DNA of 54,353 bases. Source: Nanobdellota archaeon (lineage in GTDB: Archaea; Nanobdellota; Nanobdellia; Parvarchaeales; Parvarchaeaceae). The DNA is taken from the NCBI GenBank assembly GCA_021807125.1, contig JAKAPK010000001.1, forward strand, positions 1-54,353, in the 5' to 3' direction. The position numbers and the translations under genes were made by a program. Position 1 is the stretch's first letter. Each line of letters starts with the position of its first letter. The notes under the pieces were generated by a model that saw only the letters and a program-made list of their open reading frames with translations, did no database searches and was not told where the DNA came from. Shown here in pieces: positions 29,059 to 38,421 of the stretch.

Positions 29059-30594
29059 ATGAGTCTAAAGATAGCTGTTATGACTGAAGAACCGAGCGAG
29101 GAAACTTCCTTATTGGAGAGGATCGAAAAGGCGATAGACGCATACATAAACCACACTCTAGAGGAGAATCCAAGGATAAGAAATACGTGTTCAAGACTTC
29201 TTAACATGAATATTAACTCCAGGCATCCGAAGACACTCGATCAGGTGCTTTCCGCAAGATACGCATTTGACAGGAACACAGACAGCATATCCGTCATTAT
29301 GGATTGCGATGGTTCGCCCCAGCAGTACAATGCCGTTTCATCCCTTTTAGACATCTGTTCTTCACAGGTAGGCACCTACGTAAAAAGAGATTACCCGCAA
29401 ACTTTTATGGTCACGATAACAAATCTCGACAAGGTAGCAGAATTCAAGATGAAAAGCATACAAGCGTCATATAACACGCCGCTGAGAGACTGCACACTTT
29501 TTACCATAGATTACAGACAGAGCAGGATAGTGAATTCCGGGACCGTAACAATAACGTTTAAGCGCGAGATAGCAGAAAGGACTGACCTCGCAGTCGATAT
29601 ATTCGGTTCCGTGTGGTCTAACGTCGTAATGAACGAAAAGAGGCTTTTCCAATCAGAGGAGTCAAAAGGCGCTAAAGATGAACTTGTTGAAAGACTATCG
29701 AATTGCGGAGTAGAGATAAAAAGAGAGGAAAAAGTGATGCTCGGCGGCTATGAGGACCTTAAAGACAGAGTAAAACGAGACATAATAACTCCTGCGATGC
29801 ATCCGGAATGGTACGAACAGATGCGCAATATTACGATGGTCAATCCCACTAAATCAGCATCCACTTTGATACTGTTCTATGGGCCGCCAGGCACCGGAAA
29901 GACATTGATGGCGAAGAAGATAGCATCTGAAGAAGGGATGAACTTTCTTTACATAAGAGCGAAAAGCATACATCATTCAGCGTACATGGGCGAGCCGCTG
30001 CGCAGGCTTGAGGAGATATTCGACACGGTCGAAGCGTTCAGTTCAAAGTACGGAAAGACGATATTGTTCGTGGACGAGATAGACGATCTCTTGATAAAAA
30101 GGAGCGAAGACAGCCAGCCGGTCGCGCTTGAGAACCGCAGGGTTGCAAACGCTTTCCTTACGAGAGTCGAAGGGCTGAAACCTTCAAATAGCGGCCTAAT
30201 AGTCATAGGTGCGACGAATTCATACGAATCGCTTGATAAAGCACTAAAATCTCGTATCAGGCACGGGATAGAGTTCTACGATCCAAAATACGACGACAGG
30301 GTGGACATACTTTCGCTTTATGCGAAGCACTTACCAAGAAAGTCAATAGACAAACTGGCCAGCATGACAGAAGGGTTTTCCGGCAGAAGCATCGATATAG
30401 TCAGACAGGCCGCAGAGAACGCAGCAATATACGATCAGAGAGAACGGCTGGAAAACGGAGAATCCGTAGAACCCCCGTCGTTTTCTTACTACGAAAAAGC
30501 GATCGCGGATGAAAGGAAACTCAAGATGGACGGAAACAATGAAACAAAATACGCGAGCAGAAAGAAGATAGAGAATTCATCTGCCTATTCGTGA
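29059..30594 (+). CDS. AAA+ ATPase
   Basis: [50 protein letters not shown]. Confidence 0.88.
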   Translation: MSLKIAVMTEEPSEETSLLERIEKAIDAYINHTLEENPRIRNTCSRLLNMNINSRHPKTLDQVLSARYAFDRNTDSISVIMDCDGSPQQYNAVSSLLDICSSQVGTYVKRDYPQTFMVTITNLDKVAEFKMKSIQASYNTPLRDCTLFTIDYRQSRIVNSGTVTITFKREIAERTDLAVDIFGSVWSNVVMNEKRLFQSEESKGAKDELVERLSNCGVEIKREEKVMLGGYEDLKDRVKRDIITPAMHPEWYEQMRNITMVNPTKSASTLILFYGPPGTGKTLMAKKIASEEGMNFLYIRAKSIHHSAYMGEPLRRLEEIFDTVEAFSSKYGKTILFVDEIDDLLIKRSEDSQPVALENRRVANAFLTRVEGLKPSNSGLIVIGATNSYESLDKALKSRIRHGIEFYDPKYDDRVDILSLYAKHLPRKSIDKLASMTEGFSGRSIDIVRQAAENAAIYDQRERLENGESVEPPSFSYYEKAIADERKLKMDGNNETKYASRKKIENSSAYS

Positions 30595-30641
30595 ATGCGC
30601 GGCAACTAAAACAATTAAAAAAATTAAACAAAACAAATAAT

Positions 30642-30860
30642 TTAGACTCTGTATCTGAATACCCACATGCCTACAGCGAACACTACTGCGCCTACTATAA
30701 GTTCAGCACCTAGTGTCTGTATGCTTGGTGTGAGTTCGTACAGTGCTTGCACAAATCCTAATGCAAGTAAGACCAGTCCGAGGCCTAGAAACAAGAATGC
30801 CAATCCGGCATCTACAAGCTTCTTTTCCGCGTCTGCGAACTTAACACTTCCTTTTGCCAT
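30642..30860 (-). CDS. Small two-TM membrane protein
   Basis: 72 aa with two hydrophobic segments. Confidence 0.6.
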   Translation of the reverse strand: MAKGSVKFADAEKKLVDAGLAFLFLGLGLVLLALGFVQALYELTPSIQTLGAELIVGAVVFAVGMWVFRYRV

Positions 30861-30927
30861 GTTTAATTAAAGGTTTTTATCTTTATAAACCCTAATTTTC
30901 GTAGTAAACCGAGCAAAATACACAAAA

Positions 30928-31491
30928 ATGGAAGGAGACAAGTGCGTTTTCTGCCTCATAGCTTCAAAGGCGATAAAATCAACGGAAGTATACGAGGATG
31001 ACAATATATTGGCGGTTTTAGACATAAATCCGGCCACAAAAGGACACACGATAGTCATACCAAAGGTGCATTACAGCAATCTTTACGAAATACCGAACAA
31101 CGAATTTCTCGGTATGTTAAGCGTCACAAGAGCACTGATGTATGCGCTGATGCTTTCACAAGGTGCCACGAACGTCGATATGCTGTATACTCAGGAGCTT
31201 GCGAAAGGCAATTTCTCACCGCACGCACTGCTGCATCTACTGCCAAGATACAAGGAAGATACGGTAAATTACGTATGGCAGCCGGAAAAGCCGTCTCCGG
31301 AAGAGATGCTGGCAACGCAACAAAGCATACAATCGGCAATCAGCAACGTCAGTCAGGAAAAACAGGCGGTACCGCCGCCGCCACAGCCCGTACAACAGGC
31401 TCCGCCGCAGCCTCCAAAACAGGAACCAAAACCAGAGCCTAAAAAGGAAGAAAAACCGCAGGAATTGAAGAAAAGAACGATTATAATCTAA
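30928..31491 (+). CDS. HIT-family protein with Pro/Gln/Lys-rich C-terminal tail
   Basis: CVFCLIASKAIKSTEVYEDDNILAVLDINPATKGHTIVIPKVH; HIT triad region SPHALLHLLPR. Confidence 0.88.
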   Translation: MEGDKCVFCLIASKAIKSTEVYEDDNILAVLDINPATKGHTIVIPKVHYSNLYEIPNNEFLGMLSVTRALMYALMLSQGATNVDMLYTQELAKGNFSPHALLHLLPRYKEDTVNYVWQPEKPSPEEMLATQQSIQSAISNVSQEKQAVPPPPQPVQQAPPQPPKQEPKPEPKKEEKPQELKKRTIII

Positions 31492-31497
31492 GACCCG

Positions 31498-32031
31498 TCA
31501 GTTTGGAGTGTACTGCACGTTTATGCTACTGTCTTTTTCGATTTCTTCCTTTACTTTTTCCTTTAAGTCTTTAAATTCCGCGCTTTTTATGTCGAAGTAA
31601 TCGTAAAACGACGGTGACACTCTAAGGATTTTTGTATTTCCTTCCCTCTGTGTCGTTATAAGTCCGCGGCTGATAAGCTCCTTGACATGCTGATAAGCTA
31701 TCGAACCTCTGGTCTTTATCAGCTCCGTTTGGGTTATTTTTCCCTTCAAAGCGATAACACTTAAGGTCATAAGTATGCCCTTACCTAGATCGGTCCTTAA
31801 GTTCTCCTCCGCCAGGAAAATAAGCTCCGGTCTGAGCCTCATGCGGTACAAACTTCCTTCAGTTACTATTTCAAACGCACTTTTTCTATCTTTGTATTCG
31901 GAATTGAGATCGGCAACAGCTTTTTTGACTATAAGCTCGTTCGTCTTTGTTTTTTTCTTTAGCTCTTCGAGCGATATCCCGTCCCCGAATGCAAATATAA
32001 GTGCTTCAACGTATTCCTTGGTTCTTGACAT
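31498..32031 (-). CDS. scpB: Segregation and condensation protein B
   Basis: VEALIFAFGDGISLEELKK, winged-helix pair, overlaps scpA. Confidence 0.8.
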   Translation of the reverse strand: MSRTKEYVEALIFAFGDGISLEELKKKTKTNELIVKKAVADLNSEYKDRKSAFEIVTEGSLYRMRLRPELIFLAEENLRTDLGKGILMTLSVIALKGKITQTELIKTRGSIAYQHVKELISRGLITTQREGNTKILRVSPSFYDYFDIKSAEFKDLKEKVKEEIEKDSSINVQYTPN

Positions 32032-32665
32032 ATATCTCAGTAAACGGCTCCTCCTGTGAAAGTTCCACCCTGTGCATGTTCGTTATGAAAAGCAGAGGCA
32101 GCAGAGTGTATACTATATCTTCTCTATCTCCCTTTTTTAACAGCTGTGAGAACTTTATCATTTCGTTTAGCACAAAAAGTTTAGTAAGTCTTTCTATAAG
32201 CATGTCTATCCTATCTTCTATCTTTACTTCCTTAAATTTTAGCTCGAAGTTTATTCTGTTCTTTATAGTTGCACGCATGGCCGATTTTATCGTGTCTATC
32301 AGCTCAGCCAGAGTTATCGGTCTGTTTCTTATTATAGGCAGCTTTGGCGAAACGGATATGCCGGCGGGTATCGCCCTTATGTACCTGTCGAGCCTAGCTT
32401 CTTCCTTTGTCTTTTTGTTCAGAAGATCCTCAAGCATACGATCCGCCTGCATTTTCAGCAGTATTGCCAGGGTGTGAAGGAACCTGCCACTGAACCTAAA
32501 ATCGACAGCCTTCAATTTCGACGTTATTGCCTCGAATTTATCCGCAAGTTTTATTATGTCTATGTTCAGTGGGTCCATGTCTTCCTCCCTTATTATGGAG
32601 GTTATCAGATGTTCCCACGCAAGCTCATCGTTCAATATCAGCTGGTAAAGTGCCTCGTACTCCAT
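32006..32665 (-). CDS. scpA: Segregation and condensation protein A (kleisin)
   Basis: ILNDELAWEHLITSIIREEDMDPLNIDIIKLADKF N-terminal kleisin pattern. Confidence 0.85.
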   Translation of the reverse strand: MEYEALYQLILNDELAWEHLITSIIREEDMDPLNIDIIKLADKFEAITSKLKAVDFRFSGRFLHTLAILLKMQADRMLEDLLNKKTKEEARLDRYIRAIPAGISVSPKLPIIRNRPITLAELIDTIKSAMRATIKNRINFELKFKEVKIEDRIDMLIERLTKLFVLNEMIKFSQLLKKGDREDIVYTLLPLLFITNMHRVELSQEEPFTEIYVKNQGIR

Positions 32666-32671
32666 GACAGC

Positions 32672-34966
32672 CTATACAAAATAATTCGGTTGCTCGAGAG
32701 TCTGTGGCTTCTTTCTTGCGTATATGCGCTTGGCCTGCTCTTCGTAAGACTTGACTTCGTCTGGCGTCAGGCTAGGCTTTATTATGTCAAGAGCCTTATA
32801 AAAATCGTCCGCAGACACCGAATCTGCACCGATGTTTTCCCTAAGAGCTATCATGCCGGCTTCCTTCGATAATCGTTCCAGGTCAGAACCTACGTAACCT
32901 TCCGTTTTTTCCACGAGTTCGTCTATCAGTTTCTTGCGTTCCTGTTCCGGCATAGGCATTTTGCGTACGTACACCGAAAGTATCGCCTTTCTTTCCTCTT
33001 TGGAAGGCGGAGGCACGAATATTAAACTGTCAAACCTTCCAGTCCTCAATATTGCCGAATCTATCTTGTCCACACGGTTTGTGGCAGCTATCACTACGAC
33101 GTTTTTAAGAGGTTCTATTCCGTCCAATTCCGTAAGAAGCTGGTTCACCGTCTGCTCCGCTGCGCCGTTAAATTCCATTCCGTTTCTTTTCGTGGCGATC
33201 GCGTCTATCTCGTCTATGAATATTATCGCGGGAGCTACCTGTCGTGCTTTGTTGAAGACATCCCTTATGTTCTTCTCGCTTTCACCAACGAACTTGTTGA
33301 ATACTTCAGGTCCTTTTATGACGATAAAATTGGATTCTGTCTCCGTTGCCACTGCCTTTGCCAGCAGCGTCTTTCCCGTTCCTGGCGGCCCGTAAAGCAG
33401 TATGCCCTTTGGAGGAGTTATGCCTACTCTGTTGAACGCATCCCTGTGTTTTATCGGCCATTCAACGGCTTCCGCCAGTTGTTTCTTGACCCTCTCAAGA
33501 CCGCCTACATCTTCCCAGTGTATGTTTGGTCTTTCTATAAGTACTTCACGCATTGCACTCGGTCTTACAAACCTGAGCGCCTCCCTGAAGTCGTCCATCA
33601 TCACGATAAGTTTTTCAAGTACGGCTTTGGGAATGTTCTCGCTTTCTTTTATATTAAGTTCGTTTATGTTTCGTCTTATGACGTTCATCGCCGCTTCCTT
33701 TATGAGTGATTCCAAGTCCGCACCAACAAACCCATGCGTTATTCCGGCAAGATAGCCAAGATCAACGTCCTTTCCTATCGGCATGCGCCTTGTGTGTATC
33801 TTCAATATGCTCAATCTGCCTTCTTGGGAAGGTACGCCTATCATTACTTCCCTGTCAAATCTTCCAGGTCGTCTGAGCGCAGGATCCATCGCGTTCGGCC
33901 TATTCGTAGCGGCTATAACAACGACCTTACCCCTGCTTTTAAGTCCGTCCATTAGAGTAAGTAGCTGCGAAACGACGCGATGCTCCACCTCACCGACGCT
34001 TTCTTCCCTTTTCGTGGCGATGGCGTCTATCTCGTCTATGAATATTATAGAAGGAGAATTCTTTTCCGCATCCTCGAATATTTCTCTAAGCCTCTTTTCA
34101 GCGTCGCCAACCCACTTGCTCATTATCTCCGGACCGTTAAGCGATATGAAATACGCATCGCTTTCATTTGCTACGGCTCTTGCCAGCAGCGTCTTTCCCG
34201 TTCCTGGCGGACCATACAATAGGACACCCTTCGGAGGAGTTATGCCAAGCCTCATGAATATCTCCGGATGTTTTAATGGCATTTCGACCATTTCTCTTAT
34301 CTTATTTACTGCATCCTCAATCCCGCCTATGTCCTCATAGCTTACAGACTTTACCTTTGTTTCGTCCGTGGACTTCGCAGATTCGGAGGATATTATTATA
34401 TCTGTATTCTCGGTTATTACCACAGTCCCTTTCGGACTCGTTGAAGTAGCGACGAACCTCAATTCCGACAGACCAAAGAATGCACCGGGGAATATACCTT
34501 CAAGTGTCATGTGTATAATATCATCTCCAAAAAAGTCGCTTACGTTCCTACGACTGCCTCCTCCGGCAGTTATCATGTCTCCCTTTGTCACTGCTCTTCC
34601 GTTTAGCATCTTTGCTATGACCTCTTCAGCGCCTTTCACGACCGTGTTTGACATCGGTGCGAGAGTAACGCTGTCTCCTTCGGCCACTTCAGCCTTTCTT
34701 ATGATTACGCTTTCCCCGACCGTCGCTTTCGCGTTTTTTCTGGTAGTGCCGTCCATTCTAACTATCTTTATGTTAAGGTCCGCAGGATACGAACGCTCGA
34801 CCATCGCTACGGTCTTCCGGTTGCCTTCGATCTCGACATAATCCCCAGGCCTTACGCCTATCTGTTTCATTGAATTAGAATCTATCTTTACGACATTGTA
34901 GCCTATATCTGACTGTATCGCTTCCGCGACCTTCAAAGTAACTCCCGGTCTTTCATCGTTTTCCAT
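32672..34966 (-). CDS. cdc48: Cdc48/VAT AAA+ ATPase
   Basis: N-domain plus two AAA modules ([36 protein letters not shown]). Confidence 0.96.
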   Translation of the reverse strand: MENDERPGVTLKVAEAIQSDIGYNVVKIDSNSMKQIGVRPGDYVEIEGNRKTVAMVERSYPADLNIKIVRMDGTTRKNAKATVGESVIIRKAEVAEGDSVTLAPMSNTVVKGAEEVIAKMLNGRAVTKGDMITAGGGSRRNVSDFFGDDIIHMTLEGIFPGAFFGLSELRFVATSTSPKGTVVITENTDIIISSESAKSTDETKVKSVSYEDIGGIEDAVNKIREMVEMPLKHPEIFMRLGITPPKGVLLYGPPGTGKTLLARAVANESDAYFISLNGPEIMSKWVGDAEKRLREIFEDAEKNSPSIIFIDEIDAIATKREESVGEVEHRVVSQLLTLMDGLKSRGKVVVIAATNRPNAMDPALRRPGRFDREVMIGVPSQEGRLSILKIHTRRMPIGKDVDLGYLAGITHGFVGADLESLIKEAAMNVIRRNINELNIKESENIPKAVLEKLIVMMDDFREALRFVRPSAMREVLIERPNIHWEDVGGLERVKKQLAEAVEWPIKHRDAFNRVGITPPKGILLYGPPGTGKTLLAKAVATETESNFIVIKGPEVFNKFVGESEKNIRDVFNKARQVAPAIIFIDEIDAIATKRNGMEFNGAAEQTVNQLLTELDGIEPLKNVVVIAATNRVDKIDSAILRTGRFDSLIFVPPPSKEERKAILSVYVRKMPMPEQERKKLIDELVEKTEGYVGSDLERLSKEAGMIALRENIGADSVSADDFYKALDIIKPSLTPDEVKSYEEQAKRIYARKKPQTLEQPNYFV

Positions 34967-34969
34967 AAT

Positions 34970-35455
34970 CTATTCAAAATCTATTACCCTCCTTTTGCTG
35001 TATTTAACTGCCCATCTCTTAATGAGAGATTCAATGTCCTTCTCATTCTTCGATGGGATATAAACGACGCTCCTGCCTATCCTTTTTCCACCTGAATTTT
35101 GCACAAGCCCTCCCTTGTCTCTCCTTCCGAAAAGCGAATAATTAAAAAGCATCTTCTTGCTCTGGTTTAGCGAACTTAAGTCATAGATTATCTCAGTGAA
35201 CTGCTTGAGGCCGAATCTGTCGAGTATCGTCTCATTGTCGAATATGCTTATGGCATCCGAGAACTCCTTTATCATGTGTTTCTCGATGACATCGGCGATG
35301 TCCATAAACTCAACATCTTCATCTCCAAGAACGTCCTTTATCCTTTCCTCGGATTTGTCGTCGTCGCTTTTCATCAGGACGTACAATTTATCGTTTTTTC
35401 GCATTATGTCAAATACCTCTTTCATCAGGTCTCTCGGTAGAAGATTTGATTCCAT
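34970..35455 (-). CDS. Hypothetical protein, cdc48-scpAB cluster
   Basis: 161-aa ORF 3 nt upstream of cdc48; no family recognised. Confidence 0.6.
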   Translation of the reverse strand: MESNLLPRDLMKEVFDIMRKNDKLYVLMKSDDDKSEERIKDVLGDEDVEFMDIADVIEKHMIKEFSDAISIFDNETILDRFGLKQFTEIIYDLSSLNQSKKMLFNYSLFGRRDKGGLVQNSGGKRIGRSVVYIPSKNEKDIESLIKRWAVKYSKRRVIDFE

Positions 35456-35652
35456 GTTTTATAATAGTTAAAGAAGGGAATGCTATATAAAGTTTACTAT
35501 AAACCAAAATATGTAAAATTTACAACCTTAAAAACCGCCTGAAAGTTCATTTAAAACTAAAACAAGGACTACCTTAAAGAAGTAAAGTATTTATATAATG
35601 CTGTATCATAAAATTCAAGGTGAGAACCTTTGTTTTGGTTCGGTAACTGGAC

Positions 35653-36222
35653 ATGCAAGAAACAAATATGAACGATATAGACAACGTCAGGACAGATATC
35701 GATAGATACAAAAACATAAAGATATCTCGTTTAAACCCTGAAGACTGGTTATCTCTTAAAGCCCAGCTTATTTCCTTGGAAAAGAGGTGTTTTCATCCAG
35801 ATATACAGGAAACAGAGAGAAGCAAAAGAAAATTGCTAACTCTTGAAGACACGATTGCATTCGTTGCAGAAAAGAACGGCAAAGTCCTTGGTGAGTCTTA
35901 CGGGCTACCAATACAGAAATATAAGGGCATTCCTGATAGCGATCGTATAACCAAAGATTATGCTAGCAGGGGCATAAAGGCATTTTATCACGTTTCACTA
36001 GCAGTTCTTCCCGAATACCGCGAGCATGGCATAGGAAGTGCGCTGATAGGCGCGCTTTTTGCCGAAGCCAAGCGGCAAGGATATGATGTAATATTAGCTC
36101 ACGCAAAGGAAGGCGCCTCACTGGAATTACATAATCGTCGCGGGGCAAAAGTGATAAAATCCTTCGACAACTGGTTTGGAACTGGAAATAAATACTGGCT
36201 ATGTGAAGTATACATTCACTAA
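35653..36222 (+). CDS. GNAT-family N-acetyltransferase
   Basis: VSLAVLPEYREHGIGSALIGALFAEAKRQGYDVILAHA. Confidence 0.88.
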   Translation: MQETNMNDIDNVRTDIDRYKNIKISRLNPEDWLSLKAQLISLEKRCFHPDIQETERSKRKLLTLEDTIAFVAEKNGKVLGESYGLPIQKYKGIPDSDRITKDYASRGIKAFYHVSLAVLPEYREHGIGSALIGALFAEAKRQGYDVILAHAKEGASLELHNRRGAKVIKSFDNWFGTGNKYWLCEVYIH

Positions 36223-36281
36223 ATCAAAATCATGGATATGGCTATGAAGACACAAAAGTACGAAATAGGAGGTTAGATATA

Positions 36282-37007
36282 ATGTCAAAAACAAATACGG
36301 AACTGATAGACATCTTAAAAGAAGACGTGCACGATGCATTGTCAGATTCTTTTTTAGAATCCTTAGGCATGGAAGACGGCTTCAAAAAAATGCATACTCT
36401 GTTGCATAAAAATTTCGAGCAGAAAGTGCTTTCTAGAAAAGAGTACAAGGAGCTGGACAATAATTATTTGGAGGATATAGTCATCCCGTATTTGTGCTCA
36501 AAATACTTTGATGGTTCTTCAATAAGAGCATCCTATCAGGGTTACCCTTTCATGCCTATGAGACTTTCCTCATTTGAGGGAAGAAGCCTAGATTACATAA
36601 GAGGAACTATAGTAAGCTCTCTAATAAACAATTCCGCAGAGAACTATTTCGAGATAAGACACGCAAAAAAACTCGCGCTATTGGGGTATAAGCTGAAAAA
36701 GGATAAAACGCTCGTCGTTTACGGCAAGCACGGCCCTGGTTTGGGCTTTAGTAACCAAGGCGGAAAGATATTCGAGACACCGTCCGAGATACTTGATGTA
36801 AATATCCGAGATGCAACTTACGGCCTGTCCGCCGCAATGGCATCGTCTTATTGGTCGTTTAATCAGGGGGCTTCGTTAGAAGGGCTCATTGTCATGGGCA
36901 GCCTGATATTTGGACTTGCGTCATTTTTAGCTTCTGATATAAGATATTTCTTTTTGGAAAGGAAGATATCTGCCTTGGAAAAAGATATGGATAAAGAGAG
37001 ACAGTAA
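36282..37007 (+). CDS. Hypothetical membrane protein
   Basis: 241 aa with C-terminal TM; Shine-Dalgarno-like aggaggt upstream. Confidence 0.6.
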   Translation: MSKTNTELIDILKEDVHDALSDSFLESLGMEDGFKKMHTLLHKNFEQKVLSRKEYKELDNNYLEDIVIPYLCSKYFDGSSIRASYQGYPFMPMRLSSFEGRSLDYIRGTIVSSLINNSAENYFEIRHAKKLALLGYKLKKDKTLVVYGKHGPGLGFSNQGGKIFETPSEILDVNIRDATYGLSAAMASSYWSFNQGASLEGLIVMGSLIFGLASFLASDIRYFFLERKISALEKDMDKERQ

Positions 37008-37048
37008 AAGCGACAGATTGTCGATGGACGATTAAAAAGGCCAAAAAC

Positions 37049-37067
37049 AAGCGAATTTTTCGCTTTT
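37049..37067 (+). terminator. Candidate hairpin terminator
   Basis: AAGCGAA-ttt-TTCGCTT followed by TT. Confidence 0.35.
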
Positions 37068-37107
37068 ATGATTAATTTATATTTTATGGATTGTAGTTAA
37101 TCTGTAT

Positions 37108-37473
37108 ATGCTGTCTGCTTATGATACGTTTTTGCTCGTATCAAATTTATATCTCGCAGCGGCTGGTATTTTCAGCACCGTGTTCGCTTCATTGATATGC
37201 CTGACGATAGTCAAGCACATAGAGGATAGAGCACCGGCGGCGTCCTTTTTCCTAAGGCTTAACAGCACGATTTCCGAACTCGAGGAGTTAATGGCTTTTG
37301 GATTCGTATTTTTTATAATATTCCTCCTTTTTGTATTTTATTCTTTTATGGGCAGTCCGGACGAGCTTTTCATCATAATACAGTCGCTCGGCATGCTGGA
37401 CATAAGCGTGATAGCACATGTTGTATACAAGTGGTATAAATACAACTTCAAGAGGTTTTTATGGTCCAACTGA
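37108..37473 (+). CDS. Small integral membrane protein
   Basis: 121 aa with several hydrophobic segments; overlaps the next gene by 13 nt. Confidence 0.55.
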   Translation: MLSAYDTFLLVSNLYLAAAGIFSTVFASLICLTIVKHIEDRAPAASFFLRLNSTISELEELMAFGFVFFIIFLLFVFYSFMGSPDELFIIIQSLGMLDISVIAHVVYKWYKYNFKRFLWSN

Positions 37474-37937
37474 TTCTTAGCTTCGACACGATTTACCCCA
37501 TAGCTTCGGTACTGTTCTCTTTCATGACCTTGATCTCAGTAATCATATTATGGAAACGAATGAAGTCAAACGCTTTAGTTCTCGCCGCCAGATTATACAC
37601 CAGCCGTGTTAAGTATTTCTCATTTTTTGTACTTTTCATTGCGGCGCTCTCATTCATGATAGGATATGTTTTCTTTGCCGCGGGTTATGTCGAATACCTG
37701 TTCTTCGGGTTGTCAAGTTCAAACATAAACTTTCTCGATGATTTCAATTCATATACAGACCTAATAGCCTTTGGTTCGATTGCGGTATTCTTCTTCATAT
37801 TATCCTACAAAAGGAGCGGTAAAATAAAACTAGAGAAGGAAGTAACGCCGCCTCCGAATATCCGTAAATATTCGACAAAAGCAGAAATAGGAGCAGAGGA
37901 AAAAAGGAACTACGCAGACGACGAACAGCAAAAATAA
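37461..37937 (+). CDS. Small integral membrane protein
   Basis: 158 aa with several TM segments. Confidence 0.55.
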   Translation: MVQLILSFDTIYPIASVLFSFMTLISVIILWKRMKSNALVLAARLYTSRVKYFSFFVLFIAALSFMIGYVFFAAGYVEYLFFGLSSSNINFLDDFNSYTDLIAFGSIAVFFFILSYKRSGKIKLEKEVTPPPNIRKYSTKAEIGAEEKRNYADDEQQK

Positions 37938-37961
37938 ATATCGCCGTATACCCTAAGAATT

Positions 37962-38324
37962 ATGCATAATCGCAGAGACAAGGAAAGGACAATTTACTAC
38001 CATGGGTACTTGGGTTTCGGATGGATACCCTCGGTCATCTTTTGGACAATAGTCGCGCTGTCTTTCGGATTTTTAAGTTATAGTTCCGGGTCTTCCGTTT
38101 ATGTATTCAGCGTCATACCGGGCATATTTGGAATTTTATTCTTCTTATTCATGCTATTCTTTTTTTTCAGAGTGTTCTTTGGAAGTTCGCACCATCTTCA
38201 TCGGCATTACTGGTACGGTTATAGTGACATCCCTGAAGAGATACTTAGACGAAGGTATGCAAGGGGAGAGATAAACTACAAACAGTTCAGAAAAATGCTT
38301 AATGACATCAGAAGGGGACGATAG
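37962..38324 (+). CDS. SHOCT-domain membrane protein
   Basis: Two TM segments then EEILRRRYARGEINYKQFRKMLNDIRRGR, a typical SHOCT motif. Confidence 0.75.
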   Translation: MHNRRDKERTIYYHGYLGFGWIPSVIFWTIVALSFGFLSYSSGSSVYVFSVIPGIFGILFFLFMLFFFFRVFFGSSHHLHRHYWYGYSDIPEEILRRRYARGEINYKQFRKMLNDIRRGR

Positions 38325-38421
38325 AGACCCGCTTAACGTCGCACCAGAACCAGTTATGCATCAAGAAGCCACATCGTGAATCTTATGCTTATATAGGTGT
38401 TGTTTTCATATAGTAGATAAC

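Noticed and set aside
32934-34841. Series of plus-strand ORFs up to 185 aa opposite cdc48
   Set aside because: Shadow translations of the AAA modules ([12 protein letters not shown]... repeats mirror the two Walker B regions).
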